Positions 10,470 to 19,512 of a stretch of DNA of 64,000 nucleotides are shown here, piece by piece. The notes beneath the pieces are model-generated. The model did no database searches. It was given only the letters and a program-made list of their open reading frames with translations, and was not told the DNA's origin. The position numbers were made by a program, and so were the translations under genes. Source of the stretch: Geitlerinema sp. PCC 7407 (lineage in GTDB: Bacteria > Cyanobacteriota > Cyanobacteriia > PCC-7407); contig NC_019703.1 in the NCBI RefSeq assembly GCF_000317045.1, forward strand, positions 3,790,934 through 3,854,933. Reading direction: 5' to 3'. Within the stretch, counting starts at the first letter, position 1. The number at the start of each line of letters is the position of its first letter.

Positions 10470-11528
10470 CTAGAACTGCTGGCCGATGTAGATCGAGCGC
10501 ACTTCACCATTGCGGCGGACCACCGCGTCTTGGCCGTTGACCTCCACCAGAGTCCAGCCGCTTGAGCCGATGCTTTCGCCGATGTAGACCCGGCGGGTAA
10601 CGCCGTTGACCTCAAAGAGGGCCGCCGATCGCTCACCGAGCTGGAGCAGACCCACCAGCGTATGGGGAACGGCAGGAACCGCGGGCGGGGCAGGGACCGC
10701 CGGAGCCGCCGCCACCGGCCCACTGGGAGCCGGCGCGCTCGGGGCAGGGGCAGGCGCGTTGGCGGGATAGGGAATGGTGGGCGGCAGCAGGCGATTGGGG
10801 GCGTTGGCGGTGCGCTCTAGGAGGGCGGCCACGCGGTTGAGGGCCTGGGTCAGGTCTCGGGTCGCCGCTGCGTCTAGGGGCGCGCTGGCCGCAGGAATCT
10901 GCAAGGTAGGCACTGGGCCCGGCGGCGTGACGGGCTTTTGCGACGGGCTGGAGGCGGATTCAGACTCGATCAGCTTGAGCGATCGCTGCATGTACTGCGT
11001 AAACTGAGCGTCGGCTTCGGCCTTGGTCAGGGGCGCGACTGCGGGCGGAGCGGGCGCTGTGGCCGTGGTGGTCACCGCCGACTGGCCCGTGAGCGATCGC
11101 CCCCAGGAGCGTACAGATTCTTGATTGAGGGCAAACCAAACCCCCGCCGCTAGGACCAGGGAGGTGCAGCCCGCCAGCAGGAGCAGACGATTGGAGGTCT
11201 GGGCCGCTTTTTGGCGCTCGGCGATCGCGCGATCGCCCGCCGACGCGATGGGGCTCTCCCCCGGTGCCGTCTCTAGGTTGGACTCTTCCCGCCGAAACAT
11301 CAGCGTGGACGGAAAATTGAACAGCGGCGCGTTGAGAGGCGTTGCTGGCGGCTCCGGCTGCAGCGGCTCATCCGGCAGATTCAGCGTCCCGTCTAGGGTG
11401 TGCTCCACGTCCTCAAACAGCTCATTCATGAGGCGATCGGCATAGGCATCAGCAGACCAATGTTCGGTCAGCGGCAGATCGTCCGGCGCTTGCAGAGCAG
11501 TTTTGTTGGTACGACGTTCCTGGGACAT
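10470..11528 (-). CDS. Single-pass membrane protein with GspC/PilP-like C-terminal domain
   Basis: Protein of about 352 residues from ATG 11528; GTG 11537 is an alternative. The first ~110 residues are acidic and cytoplasmic. One membrane helix follows (LLLLAGCTSLVLAAGVWFAL), then a long Ala/Pro-rich linker and a compact C-terminal domain of ~60 residues (VGLLQLGERSAALFEVNG, VYIGESIGSSGWTLVEV, SIYIGQQF). That domain resembles the beta-sandwich of type II secretion GspC or pilus PilP proteins, which bind an outer-membrane secretin. A role in envelope assembly or secretion is therefore possible but inferred. No secretion genes are adjacent. Confidence 0.65.
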   Translation of the reverse strand: MSQERRTNKTALQAPDDLPLTEHWSADAYADRLMNELFEDVEHTLDGTLNLPDEPLQPEPPATPLNAPLFNFPSTLMFRREESNLETAPGESPIASAGDRAIAERQKAAQTSNRLLLLAGCTSLVLAAGVWFALNQESVRSWGRSLTGQSAVTTTATAPAPPAVAPLTKAEADAQFTQYMQRSLKLIESESASSPSQKPVTPPGPVPTLQIPAASAPLDAAATRDLTQALNRVAALLERTANAPNRLLPPTIPYPANAPAPAPSAPAPSGPVAAAPAVPAPPAVPAVPHTLVGLLQLGERSAALFEVNGVTRRVYIGESIGSSGWTLVEVNGQDAVVRRNGEVRSIYIGQQF

Positions 11529-11928
11529 GGCGCTCACTGTGTCGTGGCTGAATCAACCTGGCAAGTTGCCAAAAGCAACCTGTGGCTTTGGCGGCTATTG
11601 TACTGGGTCTGACACCCAACGACGCACCCGATAGAGAGCAATTTTGGCAGTTTTTGCGGCAGACGGCGATCGCCGACGCGCAAAAGTTTGCAAATTTCGC
11701 CCCAATTAAAGCAAAAGTGTTGCCGCATCCGCGGACTTTTGGGCATCAAAGGCACGAGGAGCACCTTTGCAGCCCTTCCCCTCCCTGAGCCCATGTCGCA
11801 GCGAAAAGGGTCAGAGCACCCCTTTCCTGGGCCACGAAAAAAGGTTCCCTAAAATTTAGCAGCTGAACAAGGCCAAGATGCAAAAATCTTGGCCTTGTTC
11901 GCAAACTTCACTGGGTTTGGGACTGGCC
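11529..11928. other. Intergenic region between membrane-protein gene and mnmG
   Basis: I see no credible gene. It contains the strong hairpin at 11865..11900 after mnmG and a small 5-base hairpin (GTTGC, GCAAC) near 11561 to 11575 in the leader of the minus-strand gene that starts at 11528. The remainder is A+T-richer sequence suited to a promoter, with no consensus that I can assign. Confidence 0.4.
11865..11900 (-). terminator. Perfect 15-base-pair hairpin downstream of mnmG
   Basis: GAACAAGGCCAAGAT and its exact complement flank a 6-base loop. On the minus strand it begins 28 bases after the mnmG stop codon, where a terminator would lie. The downstream side (AGCTGCTAAATTTTAG) has only a short T-run, so it may be a terminator, an RNA-stabilising 3' end, or both. 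Confidence 0.55.
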
Positions 11929-13860
11929 CTAGGCTGAGGGGACCGGGTCCGAGGAGGCTGCAGCAGCGCTTTCGGCGCGCGATCGCAGCTCTAGGTGGAC
12001 CAGCAGCGCATTCATGTCAGCTGGGTTGACGCCGCCAATGCGGGCCGCCTGGCCCACAGTCAAGGGGCGCACCTTGGTGAGCTTTTCGCGGGCCTCCATG
12101 GAGAGAGTCGCGATCGCCATGTAGTCCAGATCCTCCGGCAGCTTGCGGTTGGACTGGCGGGCGATCTGCTCAATTTGGTTTTGCTGGCGCTGAATGTAGC
12201 CGGAGTACTTGATGTCAATTTCAGCCCCTTCGCGCTCGGCCCGATCGAGGTCCGGGTTGGCGAGGCCGTGCTCCGCCAGTTGCCCATAGTGAAAGCCCGG
12301 TCGCCGCAGCAGGTCCGCCAGGGTGATGGAGCCTTTGATCGCCTGCTGGGTTTGGGCGGCGATCGCCTGACCCACCGGCTCGTGCTCTTTCACCCGCGTC
12401 GTGTGCAGGCGCTCTTTCTCGGCGGCGATGTTTTCTTGCTTGCGCTGATAGAGAGCCCAGCGGCGATCGTCAATCAGGCCCAAGTCTCGTCCGAGGGGGG
12501 TCAGGCGCTGATCCGCATTGTCCGATCGCAGTAGCAAACGATACTCCGAGCGGCTCGTCAGCATGCGGTAGGGCTCCCGCAGATCCTTTGTGCACAGATC
12601 GTCAATCAAGGTGCCCAGATAGCTCTGCTCCCGCGGGAAAATCACCATTTCCTGGCCCCGCGCCAGCCGCGCCGCATTGATGCCCGCCACCAGGCCCTGG
12701 GCCGCCGCTTCTTCGTAGCCCGTGGTGCCGTTGATTTGACCAGCGCAAAAGAGCCCCTCCACGGTTTTGGTCATCAGGGTGGGATAGCACTGGGTGGCTG
12801 GCAAATAGTCGTACTCTACGGCGTAGGCCGGCCGCAGCATTACGCAGTTTTCCAGGCCGGGGAGCGATCGCAGCATCGCCAGCTGCAGGCCCTCCGGCAG
12901 ACCCGTCGAAAACCCCTGAATGTAGAGCTCCGGCGTGGTCCGGCCCTCCGGCTCAATGAAAATCTGGTGGCTCTCCTTCTCGGCAAAGCGGACAATCTTG
13001 TCTTCGATGCTGGGGCAGTAGCGCGGCCCCTTGGCGTCGACCCAGCCGCCGTAGACCGGCGACAGGTGGAGGTTTTCGCGAATCAGGCGATGGGTCTCGG
13101 CGGTAGTGCGCGTCAGGTGGCAGGGCAGCTGCTCCTGCTCTACCCACACTTCCGGGTCAAAGCTAAACCAGCGGACCTCTTCGTCCCCCGGCTGGGGCTC
13201 CATTTGACTGTAGTCCACCGAGCGGCGATCGACGCGGGCGGGGGTGCCGGTTTTTAGGCGGCCCGTCTCGAAGCCCAGCCGATTGAGGGTGTCCGTCAGG
13301 CCGACGGCGGCAAATTCCCCAGCGCGGCCTGCGGGCATGGACTTGTCGCCCACCCAGATGCAGCCCCCCAAGAAGGTCCCCGTGGTCAGCACCACCGCCC
13401 GACACTGAAAGGCAACCCCAAAATAGGTTTGGACGCCCAAAATTTCTTCGTTGGGGCCAAGCACCAGGTCCGTCGCCATGCCTTCGCGAATCACCAGATT
13501 CTCCTGGTTTTCGACGATGCTCTTCATGATGGCGGCGTACTCTCGCTTGTCAGTCTGGGCGCGCAAGGCCCACACCGCTGGCCCCCGGGAGGAGTTGAGG
13601 ATGCGCTTTTGCAGGTAGGTGCGATCGGCCACTTTGCCAATTTCGCCGCCCAGGGCATCGACCTCATGGGTGAGCTGGGATTTGGCAGGTCCCCCCACCG
13701 CTGGGTTGCAGGGCTGCCAGGCGATCTTGTCGAGGTTGAGGGTCAGCAGCAGGGTCCGGCAGCCGAGGCGAGCCGAAGCCAGGGCCGCTTCGCAGCCAGC
13801 GTGGCCCGCCCCAACGACGATGACATCAAAGGCGTCGATGAACTGAGGAGACGAAGTCAT
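11929..13860 (-). CDS. mnmG: tRNA uridine-5-carboxymethylaminomethyl modification enzyme MnmG (GidA)
   Basis: Protein of 643 residues from ATG 13860; the frame is open to 13902 without family character. MnmG works with the GTPase MnmE to modify wobble uridine 34 of several tRNAs, using FAD and a methylene-folate carbon. The N-terminus has the FAD-binding motif [12 protein letters not shown]. Further conserved blocks include [26 protein letters not shown] and [10 protein letters not shown], and the C-terminal helical domain that contacts MnmE and tRNA is present. Full length for the family. No mnmE is in the window. Confidence 0.97.
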   Translation of the reverse strand: MTSSPQFIDAFDVIVVGAGHAGCEAALASARLGCRTLLLTLNLDKIAWQPCNPAVGGPAKSQLTHEVDALGGEIGKVADRTYLQKRILNSSRGPAVWALRAQTDKREYAAIMKSIVENQENLVIREGMATDLVLGPNEEILGVQTYFGVAFQCRAVVLTTGTFLGGCIWVGDKSMPAGRAGEFAAVGLTDTLNRLGFETGRLKTGTPARVDRRSVDYSQMEPQPGDEEVRWFSFDPEVWVEQEQLPCHLTRTTAETHRLIRENLHLSPVYGGWVDAKGPRYCPSIEDKIVRFAEKESHQIFIEPEGRTTPELYIQGFSTGLPEGLQLAMLRSLPGLENCVMLRPAYAVEYDYLPATQCYPTLMTKTVEGLFCAGQINGTTGYEEAAAQGLVAGINAARLARGQEMVIFPREQSYLGTLIDDLCTKDLREPYRMLTSRSEYRLLLRSDNADQRLTPLGRDLGLIDDRRWALYQRKQENIAAEKERLHTTRVKEHEPVGQAIAAQTQQAIKGSITLADLLRRPGFHYGQLAEHGLANPDLDRAEREGAEIDIKYSGYIQRQQNQIEQIARQSNRKLPEDLDYMAIATLSMEAREKLTKVRPLTVGQAARIGGVNPADMNALLVHLELRSRAESAAAASSDPVPSA

Positions 13861-13929
13861 GGAAGGTGGCGATCGCGCAATAAAAGGCCAGGATCTTCCC
13901 ATTTTAGCGGGTCGGCCCGAGAGACTTGG

Positions 13930-14391
13930 CTAGTCCTCGTAGGGACGGCCATCTCGATGGGAAAAGATCCAGCCTCCGGGGCCATCCTGGGCCAGCAGGT
14001 CGTGATCGGGATAGGTCACGGTGTCACCGGGGGTGCGATCGCCCACTTCCAGATAGCAGGCAGGCTCCGTCGACCGATTGACCAACTGGTGGCCATTGGC
14101 CTCGCCTGCCGGGAAAGCCGCCGCCATGCCAGCAGTCAGCACCTGCTCGCCCGCCTCCGTCACCAGGGTCAGCTCCCCCGACAGCACGTAGATAAATTCG
14201 TCTTGGCGGGCGTGCCAGTGGCGCAGCGCCGAGATGCCGCCCGGCAGCAGGGTCACCCGGTTTACGCCAAAGTTGGTGAGCCCGGCCGCTTGGCCGAGGC
14301 GCTGCTTTAGGCGGCCCTGCACCAAGGGCAGGAAGGGCGCAGGATAGACAGAACGGGCAACCGTCGGGACGTCATTGGGGTCGATGATCAT
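13930..14391 (-). CDS. Cupin-domain protein
   Basis: Protein of 153 residues from ATG 14391. A single cupin barrel is visible: the first motif HWHARQDEFIYVLSGE supplies the usual His, His and Glu metal ligands, and the second motif follows near FPAGEANGHQLVNRS. Such small cupins bind a metal and act as dioxygenases, isomerases or sensors; the substrate is unknown. Its start overlaps the end of the upstream gtrA-type gene (stop at 14372) by 20 bases, so the two are almost certainly co-transcribed, although a shared pathway is not obvious. Confidence 0.82.
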   Translation of the reverse strand: MIIDPNDVPTVARSVYPAPFLPLVQGRLKQRLGQAAGLTNFGVNRVTLLPGGISALRHWHARQDEFIYVLSGELTLVTEAGEQVLTAGMAAAFPAGEANGHQLVNRSTEPACYLEVGDRTPGDTVTYPDHDLLAQDGPGGWIFSHRDGRPYED

Positions 14392-14869
14392 GGCCTTGGG
14401 GAGAGTGGCGGGGGGTGGACCCAAAGGAATACATGCGGTGACCGACAAAATTCAGAACGGCGATCGCGCCTGCGCTCAGGAGGCGCGCCAGCGTCGGGTC
14501 GATCTGGAATTCGCGGACCATGAGCTGCAAAAGCCCCAGATTGGCCAGCAGGCCGTTGAGGGCCACCACGCTAAACACCAGATACTGAAAAAACCAGTTG
14601 CGCCAGTACACGCCAAAGACAAACCGGCGGCTGAGCAAAAAGTTGGTGGTCAGGCCCACGCTGTAGCTGATCAGCAGGGCAAAAACGTACCACAGCCCTG
14701 CGCGGTTCAGCAGCCAAAAAAGGCCCACATCCACCACTGTGGCAAAGCCCGCCGCTCCTAGGTAGCCGCCAAACTGCCGGACAGCAGCCCGGAGCGGGCG
14801 ATCGCCCTTGGGGGGTGGAGACGTCGGCGGAGAATCAGACAAAGGCGACTTGGGAGGCAAGGGACCCAC
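14372..14869 (-). CDS. GtrA-family membrane protein
   Basis: About 165 residues if translation starts at GTG 14869; in-frame TTG codons slightly downstream are alternatives. The frame is open to 15313, but that extension runs antisense through the neighbouring methyltransferase-like gene and is not believable. A Pro/Ser-rich N-terminus precedes four predicted membrane helices with LWYVFALLISYSVGLTTNF, LSRRFVFGVYWRN and LNFVGHRMYSF. GtrA proteins are linked to moving polyprenyl-phosphate-linked sugars across the membrane. It is about 64 percent identical by eye to the C-terminal domain of the protein at 24659..26524. Confidence 0.8.
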   Translation of the reverse strand: MGPLPPKSPLSDSPPTSPPPKGDRPLRAAVRQFGGYLGAAGFATVVDVGLFWLLNRAGLWYVFALLISYSVGLTTNFLLSRRFVFGVYWRNWFFQYLVFSVVALNGLLANLGLLQLMVREFQIDPTLARLLSAGAIAVLNFVGHRMYSFGSTPRHSPQGHDHRPQ

Positions 14870-15022
14870 AGGCGACAGGCTTGGACAAGAATCTTCGCCA
14901 TTGTATCGGTTCAGCTCTGGGAACGATCGCCCGTCAGAAACGCTGCAATCCCCCCAGCGCGGCGGAAACCCCGAAAGTTTTTTACGCTGGAGGAGTTGTT
15001 GAGCCCAGTTATTTTCTGGTTT

Positions 15023-15676
15023 ATGTTGCTTCACCCTGGCCAGCGCAGCAAGCTGGATGAATCCGATGATGGGGCTTTTTATGCCCAGCCCCGGTTTGTC
15101 ACCCACGTGGACGAAGGGTTTATTCAGCAGTTGACGGACCTCTACCGAGAGCGGCTCCGGCCCGAGATGCGACTGCTGGATTTGATGAGTAGCTGGGTGT
15201 CCCATCTGCCCGAGGAGATGGACTTTGCCCATGTAGAAGGCCACGGCCTCAACCAAGCCGAACTGGCCCGCAACCCTTGCCTGGACAACTTTTTTGTTCA
15301 AAATCTCAACCAAAATCCCAAGCTGCCGCTGGTGGACGCGAGCGTCGATGCGGTGCTCAATACGGTGTCCGTGCAGTATTTGCAGTATCCCGAGGCGATT
15401 TTTACGGAGATTTGCCGAGTCCTGAAGCCAGGGGGTGTGGCGATCGTGAGTTTTTCTAACCGGATGTTTTACCAGAAGGCGATCCAGATCTGGCGAGACA
15501 GCGCTGAGGGCGATCGCGTCGAGCTAGTGAAGCAGTATTTCGCGGCGGTGCCCGGCTTCACAGCGCCCGAGGTGATCGAGCGCGTGTCGGCCGCGCCCGC
15601 CTTCTTGCAGTGGCTCGGGGTGCCGGGGGGCGATCCTTTTTATGCGGTGATTGCCCAGCGAAAATCGGCGATTTAG
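15023..15676 (+). CDS. Methyltransferase-domain protein (class I SAM-dependent type)
   Basis: Protein of 217 residues from ATG 15023, consistent with remembered homologs that begin shortly before KLDESDD; TTG codons at 14996 and 14999 follow a GGAGG and are alternatives. Conserved pieces are FYAQPRFVTHVDEGFIQQLTDLY, LLDLMSSWVSHLP, ASVDAVLNTVSVQYL and EICRVLKPGGVAIVSFSN. The last two correspond to motifs of Methyltransf_11 proteins. The SAM-binding glycine motif is atypical (LMSSW in place of GxGxG), so catalytic activity is uncertain. The gene is divergent from the GtrA gene. The substrate is unknown. Confidence 0.78.
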   Translation: MLLHPGQRSKLDESDDGAFYAQPRFVTHVDEGFIQQLTDLYRERLRPEMRLLDLMSSWVSHLPEEMDFAHVEGHGLNQAELARNPCLDNFFVQNLNQNPKLPLVDASVDAVLNTVSVQYLQYPEAIFTEICRVLKPGGVAIVSFSNRMFYQKAIQIWRDSAEGDRVELVKQYFAAVPGFTAPEVIERVSAAPAFLQWLGVPGGDPFYAVIAQRKSAI

Positions 15677-15877
15677 CCGAAATTCTGCCTTTGGAGACGT
15701 GCCTGGGCGATCGCCCCCGCCTAGGCTAGGAGCATCCGGCGATCGCTCGTCTCCAGCATCTCCCTCGCCGCCCTACTGAGCAAGGGCGGTCTTAAATCTT
15801 TGTGTGGGGGGAGGAGAGACCGGATAGCGCTTTTGATAATGGGAAACAAGATTCAATCCCTTGAAGGAATACGCACC

Positions 15878-16381
15878 ATGAAAAACCTGCGCAGCATTTT
15901 GGCCGCATTCGCCCTCGGGCTGCTGCTCCTGGTGAGCGCCTGCGCCGAGGCTCCCTCGCGCTGGGATCAGGCTCAGCAAGAAAGCACCCAGCGCAACGCC
16001 ACCCCTGCCGTGGCCGAAGACGCCACCCAGGGCAGCAGCTTTAACCGCTTTTTCCCCGATCCGGGCGACGGCTACGAGCGAATCTACACCCAGGAGAAGA
16101 AAGGCTTTGCCGAGGCCAAGCTGAAGAAAGACGGCAAGGACATGGCCATGCTGGCGATCTCGGACACCACCAGCACGCCCAGCGCCGCCGAGAAATTTAA
16201 GAGCAGCCAGAAGCGCATCGGTGGCTATCCCGCCGTGGATCAAGGCAGCACCGCGACGGCTGTGCTGGTGGGCGATCGCTACCAAGTGAAGGTCCTCTCG
16301 CGCGATCCGGCCTTTACGGCGAGCGATCGCGAGGCCTGGCTGCAACGCTTTGACCTTCGAGGACTGTCGCGGCTCCAGTAG
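15878..16381 (+). CDS. Small lipoprotein, conserved hypothetical
   Basis: Protein of 167 residues from ATG 15878, with GAAGGAA about 8 bases upstream. A basic N-terminus and hydrophobic stretch lead to the lipobox VSAC with Cys22, so it is probably a membrane-anchored lipoprotein. The mature part has FFPDPGDGYERIYTQEKKGFAEAKLKKDGKDMAMLAISDT and YPAVDQGSTATAVLVGDRYQVKV, which look like a compact alpha/beta domain and recall other cyanobacterial lipoproteins of unknown role. No enzyme motif is seen. It has its own leader and may be monocistronic. Confidence 0.78.
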   Translation: MKNLRSILAAFALGLLLLVSACAEAPSRWDQAQQESTQRNATPAVAEDATQGSSFNRFFPDPGDGYERIYTQEKKGFAEAKLKKDGKDMAMLAISDTTSTPSAAEKFKSSQKRIGGYPAVDQGSTATAVLVGDRYQVKVLSRDPAFTASDREAWLQRFDLRGLSRLQ

Positions 16382-16456
16382 GGCGATCGCCCCCGATCCC
16401 CCTGCCCATCGCCATCTTTTGAAATCGAGTTTTCCTAGTTTTCCTGAGAGGAATTT

Positions 16457-17344
16457 GTGAGCAAATCCATTTTTGAACTGGTCGACGAGCTGCCCACCCA
16501 AAACATCACCGTTTTTGCCCTGCGCTCCCTCGACTCGATCATCCCCGGTCAGTGGCAAAACACCGTCGGCTTCACCAACACCATCCGCGTCGTCACCGGC
16601 GAAACCGACGAAGCCCTGATCCAGCAGATCGGCGAACGGGCCATCCACCTCTACAACGACAAATCCCAGGGCTATCAGCGAGCCATGTGGCTCTACCAGA
16701 CCGTGGACAGCACGGACAAAGCCCTGGGCGCTGCGGCCCTCGCCAACAAAGTCGGGGAGAAAATCGCCCTCCTGGGGATGCTCAACAAGCTCACCCCCAA
16801 AGCCGACAAAGCCCAAACCATCGACCTGTGCATCAAGCTGGTGGTCGAGCTGGTTGCCTTCTGCCAAATCAACGGCATCCCCGGCGACAGCATCGGCGAC
16901 TTCGTGGCGTCCCTGGGCGACTACAGCGGCGAGTCTCTGATGCGGATGGCGGCCCTGGTTTGCTTTGACGGCCTGATTCCCTTGGGGCCGGACTTCATTC
17001 GCCAGGTGCAGACGCTCCTGGGCGGTATGCAGCCCGCAGACCTGGAGTCCAACCAGACCTTCAACAGCGTCAATGACATCATTCCCGGCGGCAACAAGGC
17101 CGGCAAGCTCAGCTTTATTCAAGAAAGCTTTGAGTCGGTGCAGGGCTGGATGAGCAGCTTTGTCAGCTCCCACAACCTCACGCCCCAAAAGGTGGCGGGC
17201 AATCTCCAGCAGTTTGTGGATGTCGCCGACGACAAGCTGGACTACCTGGCAGCGTTCCTGGATATGTCGACCAACTACTACGAGCACACGGGCACCCAGA
17301 CCCTGGCTCGCCGCCTGATCGAGCGCGCGGTCGCCGAAATCTAA
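16457..17344 (+). CDS. Conserved hypothetical protein, 295 residues
   Basis: The start is GTG 16457, supported by AGAGGA six bases upstream. The protein is cytoplasmic, largely helical and lacks a signal peptide or membrane helices. Segments such as SLDSIIPGQWQNTVGF, AIHLYNDKSQGYQRAMWLYQ and YYEHTGTQTLARRLIERAV suggest a conserved globular family. I do not recognise an enzyme motif or a named domain. A clear rho-independent terminator follows at 17401..17428. Function is unknown. Confidence 0.75.
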   Translation: MSKSIFELVDELPTQNITVFALRSLDSIIPGQWQNTVGFTNTIRVVTGETDEALIQQIGERAIHLYNDKSQGYQRAMWLYQTVDSTDKALGAAALANKVGEKIALLGMLNKLTPKADKAQTIDLCIKLVVELVAFCQINGIPGDSIGDFVASLGDYSGESLMRMAALVCFDGLIPLGPDFIRQVQTLLGGMQPADLESNQTFNSVNDIIPGGNKAGKLSFIQESFESVQGWMSSFVSSHNLTPQKVAGNLQQFVDVADDKLDYLAAFLDMSTNYYEHTGTQTLARRLIERAVAEI

Positions 17345-17400
17345 GCGGGCTTGGGTTTGTCCAGGCTGCCCACTTTTCCCCATTGATAAATTTCTGCCCC

Positions 17401-17428
17401 AGGATGGATGCCTTGTCCATCCTTTTTT
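17401..17428 (+). terminator. Rho-independent terminator
   Basis: AGGATGGA and its exact complement TCCATCCT flank a 7-base loop and are followed by TTTTTG. It ends the transcript of the 295-residue hypothetical gene, whose stop is at 17344. Confidence 0.85.
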
Positions 17429-17519
17429 GTGGGAACTTGCTCTAGCGAATCGCGCTCATCAGAAGGGCCGCTTTTTCGCCTTTGTCCCTTCTTTCCCCAA
17501 GTGTGGATCGCTGCATCCC

Positions 17520-18788
17520 ATGGCTGATGTTTCTTTGACTGCTGGTGCTCGCCGCTTCTCCTCTGGTCAGGCTTGGCGACGGGCGATCGCCTGGGGGTTG
17601 CTGCTGACCCTGCTACAGCTTCTGGGGGTGTACTTGCTCAGCGGGACGTGGAACCCGAGCAGCGCCTACGATCGCCTCTACCAGTGGGATAGCGGCTGGT
17701 ACGCCTCGATTGTGGATCAGGGCTACATCAGCTCAATTCCGCCGACGCCCCAAAATGCCAGCGTCTCGAATGTGGCGTTTTTTCCGGGCTATCCCGGCCT
17801 GAGCTGGCTGCTGGGGCGGGTGCTGGGGCTGCCGACCCGCGCGGCTCTGCTGGTGACGGCGCAGCTGGCTTGCTGGGGATTCTGGACCTATTTCCTGCGC
17901 TTGCTGAGCCGCTGGGAGGTCCCAAGAGGGGGCGCGATCGCGGCGGTGCTAGCGGTTTTTGTCTATCCCACAGCATTTTTTTTGGTGGCGGGCTACTCGG
18001 AGTCGCTCTTTTTGATGACGCTGCTGGGGCTGATTTACTGGGGGGACGGGTCTGGAGCCAAGGCATTTTGGGCGGCGGCGGGCCACGGTTTCTTGATGTC
18101 GGCGACGCGCATTGTGGGTCTGCCTCTGGCGCTGTATGCGGTGCTTCAGGTCTGGGAGCGATCGCCCACGCCCAGCCTTCGGGTCTTTACCTGGGGCGAT
18201 CGCCGTTTTCGCCGATCGCTGTTGATTGCGGCCTGCACCGCCCTCGGCGGCCTCAGCTTTTTCGCCTTCTGCCAGTGGCGCTTTGGCATCTGGAATCTGT
18301 ACATGGAGACCCAGCAGATCGGCTGGAACATCCAACCCGACTACGGCGCCCTGCTCAATCCCATGGTTTATCAGCTCTTTTGGCCCACGCTGGACTCAGA
18401 CACCTTGAGCCGGTTTTCGGTGCCGGTGGTGGTGTACCTGCTGGGGGCGGTGGTGGCGTGGGAGGGCTGGATCGCCCGTCGTCACGCCCCCAGTTTGTGG
18501 CATCAGCGGCTGGGGCTGTACTTCTGTGCCGGGGCGATGCTGTACATCTCGATTTGCGGCCTGATCAATCGCGATCTGATCAGCATGAGCCGCTACAACT
18601 TTTGCGTTTATGTGGTGCTGGTGCTGGCAGTGGCGAAGCTGGGAACCCAGGTTCCTCGGGCATTTCCAGGCAGAAAAGGCTTTCCCAAAGCCACTTGGGG
18701 CGTGGCGGCGAAGGCGATCGCCACCCTCAGCCTGGTGCTCCAGGCCCTGCTGCTCCAGCGCTTTCTCCAGGGCATCTGGGTTGCCTAG
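17520..18788 (+). CDS. Multi-pass membrane protein, PIG-V/GT-C mannosyltransferase-like
   Basis: Protein of 422 residues from ATG 17520 with about ten hydrophobic segments. After the first membrane helix comes YDRLYQWDSGWY, then VAFFPGYPGLSW, the pattern of the PIG-V type GT-C fold, in which an acidic residue in the first extracytoplasmic loop binds the polyprenyl-phosphate sugar donor. It probably transfers a sugar from a lipid carrier to an acceptor outside the cytoplasm. Donor and acceptor cannot be told. It stands alone between a hypothetical gene and a fatty acid hydroxylase gene. Confidence 0.7.
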   Translation: MADVSLTAGARRFSSGQAWRRAIAWGLLLTLLQLLGVYLLSGTWNPSSAYDRLYQWDSGWYASIVDQGYISSIPPTPQNASVSNVAFFPGYPGLSWLLGRVLGLPTRAALLVTAQLACWGFWTYFLRLLSRWEVPRGGAIAAVLAVFVYPTAFFLVAGYSESLFLMTLLGLIYWGDGSGAKAFWAAAGHGFLMSATRIVGLPLALYAVLQVWERSPTPSLRVFTWGDRRFRRSLLIAACTALGGLSFFAFCQWRFGIWNLYMETQQIGWNIQPDYGALLNPMVYQLFWPTLDSDTLSRFSVPVVVYLLGAVVAWEGWIARRHAPSLWHQRLGLYFCAGAMLYISICGLINRDLISMSRYNFCVYVVLVLAVAKLGTQVPRAFPGRKGFPKATWGVAAKAIATLSLVLQALLLQRFLQGIWVA

Positions 18789-18919
18789 AACCTCCTAGGA
18801 GCACGCGATACGATGGAATTGATTTTTGTCCGGCGGGGATAGACGGCGATCGCCTGAGACCGCTGCCCCCCAAACCCCATACAGCGTTCTAGATAGAAAC
18901 ATTGGAGGAAGGAGAAGCG

Positions 18920-19423
18920 ATGTCGACCATTGAAAAAGTAGCCGTCGGTGTTGTCTGTTTCGCGATCGCCTTCTTACTCGCCAGTCTCCTGGAGTATTGG
19001 GTCCATCGCCTCATGCACGCCTCCCCCAAAATCGGGGAGCGCCACCGTGATCACCACCGCCGCAACGAAGGCCAAGGCGTGGTGTGGGAGTTTCGCGACT
19101 ACGTCAAAGGCGGCATCCTGGTGATGGGCCTGATGTTCTTTATTTCCCCCGAAGCGGGCATCGGCTGGCTTCTCGGCGGCCTGGTGTACTCGGCCTTTTC
19201 GGCCTACGCCCACCAGCTCCAGCACGAAAACCCCACCAAGTGTTTCTGGATGAAGATGCCCGTCCACTACGTCCACCACAAGTACGGCATGTGGCACCAC
19301 AACTTTGGCCTAGCCGTGGACTGGTGGGACCACATTTTTGGCACCTACAAGCCCGTGGAGTGGCTGACTGACGAGGAAACCCAGCAGCCAGAGCGCGGCT
19401 ACCTGCAACTGCGCTGGTGGTAA
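18920..19423 (+). CDS. Fatty acid hydroxylase / sterol desaturase superfamily di-iron membrane enzyme
   Basis: Protein of 167 residues from ATG 18920, preceded by GGAGGAAGGAG. The di-iron His boxes are complete: H29xxxH33, H42xxH45H46, H98xxxH102, H116xxH119H120 and H126H127, with about four membrane helices around them. The family uses O2 and electrons to hydroxylate membrane lipids or carotenoids. The short size and box pattern resemble the Scs7/FA2H-type 2-hydroxylases and also CrtR/CrtZ-like enzymes, so the substrate is open. It ends 89 bases before a gene for an Mpo1-like 2-hydroxy-fatty-acid dioxygenase, which favours a 2-hydroxy fatty acid product by context. Confidence 0.85.
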   Translation: MSTIEKVAVGVVCFAIAFLLASLLEYWVHRLMHASPKIGERHRDHHRRNEGQGVVWEFRDYVKGGILVMGLMFFISPEAGIGWLLGGLVYSAFSAYAHQLQHENPTKCFWMKMPVHYVHHKYGMWHHNFGLAVDWWDHIFGTYKPVEWLTDEETQQPERGYLQLRWW

Positions 19424-19512
19424 AGGTCTCAGGAAATTCTCGGAGAGATGCGCTATCTTGCCTACAAGCGCAGTTGCGCTTCAAACGGGTTTCGCGTGAG
19501 GAGAATACCGTT

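Noticed and set aside
14870-15313. Upstream extension of the GtrA open frame
   Set aside because: It runs antisense through the start of a gene with clear methyltransferase-like motifs and has no GtrA-family character.
15773-17383. A 536-codon minus-strand frame opposite the lipoprotein and 295-residue genes
   Set aside because: The plus-strand genes have ribosome-binding sites, a lipobox and a terminator; the opposite frame is an unbroken shadow caused by codon bias.
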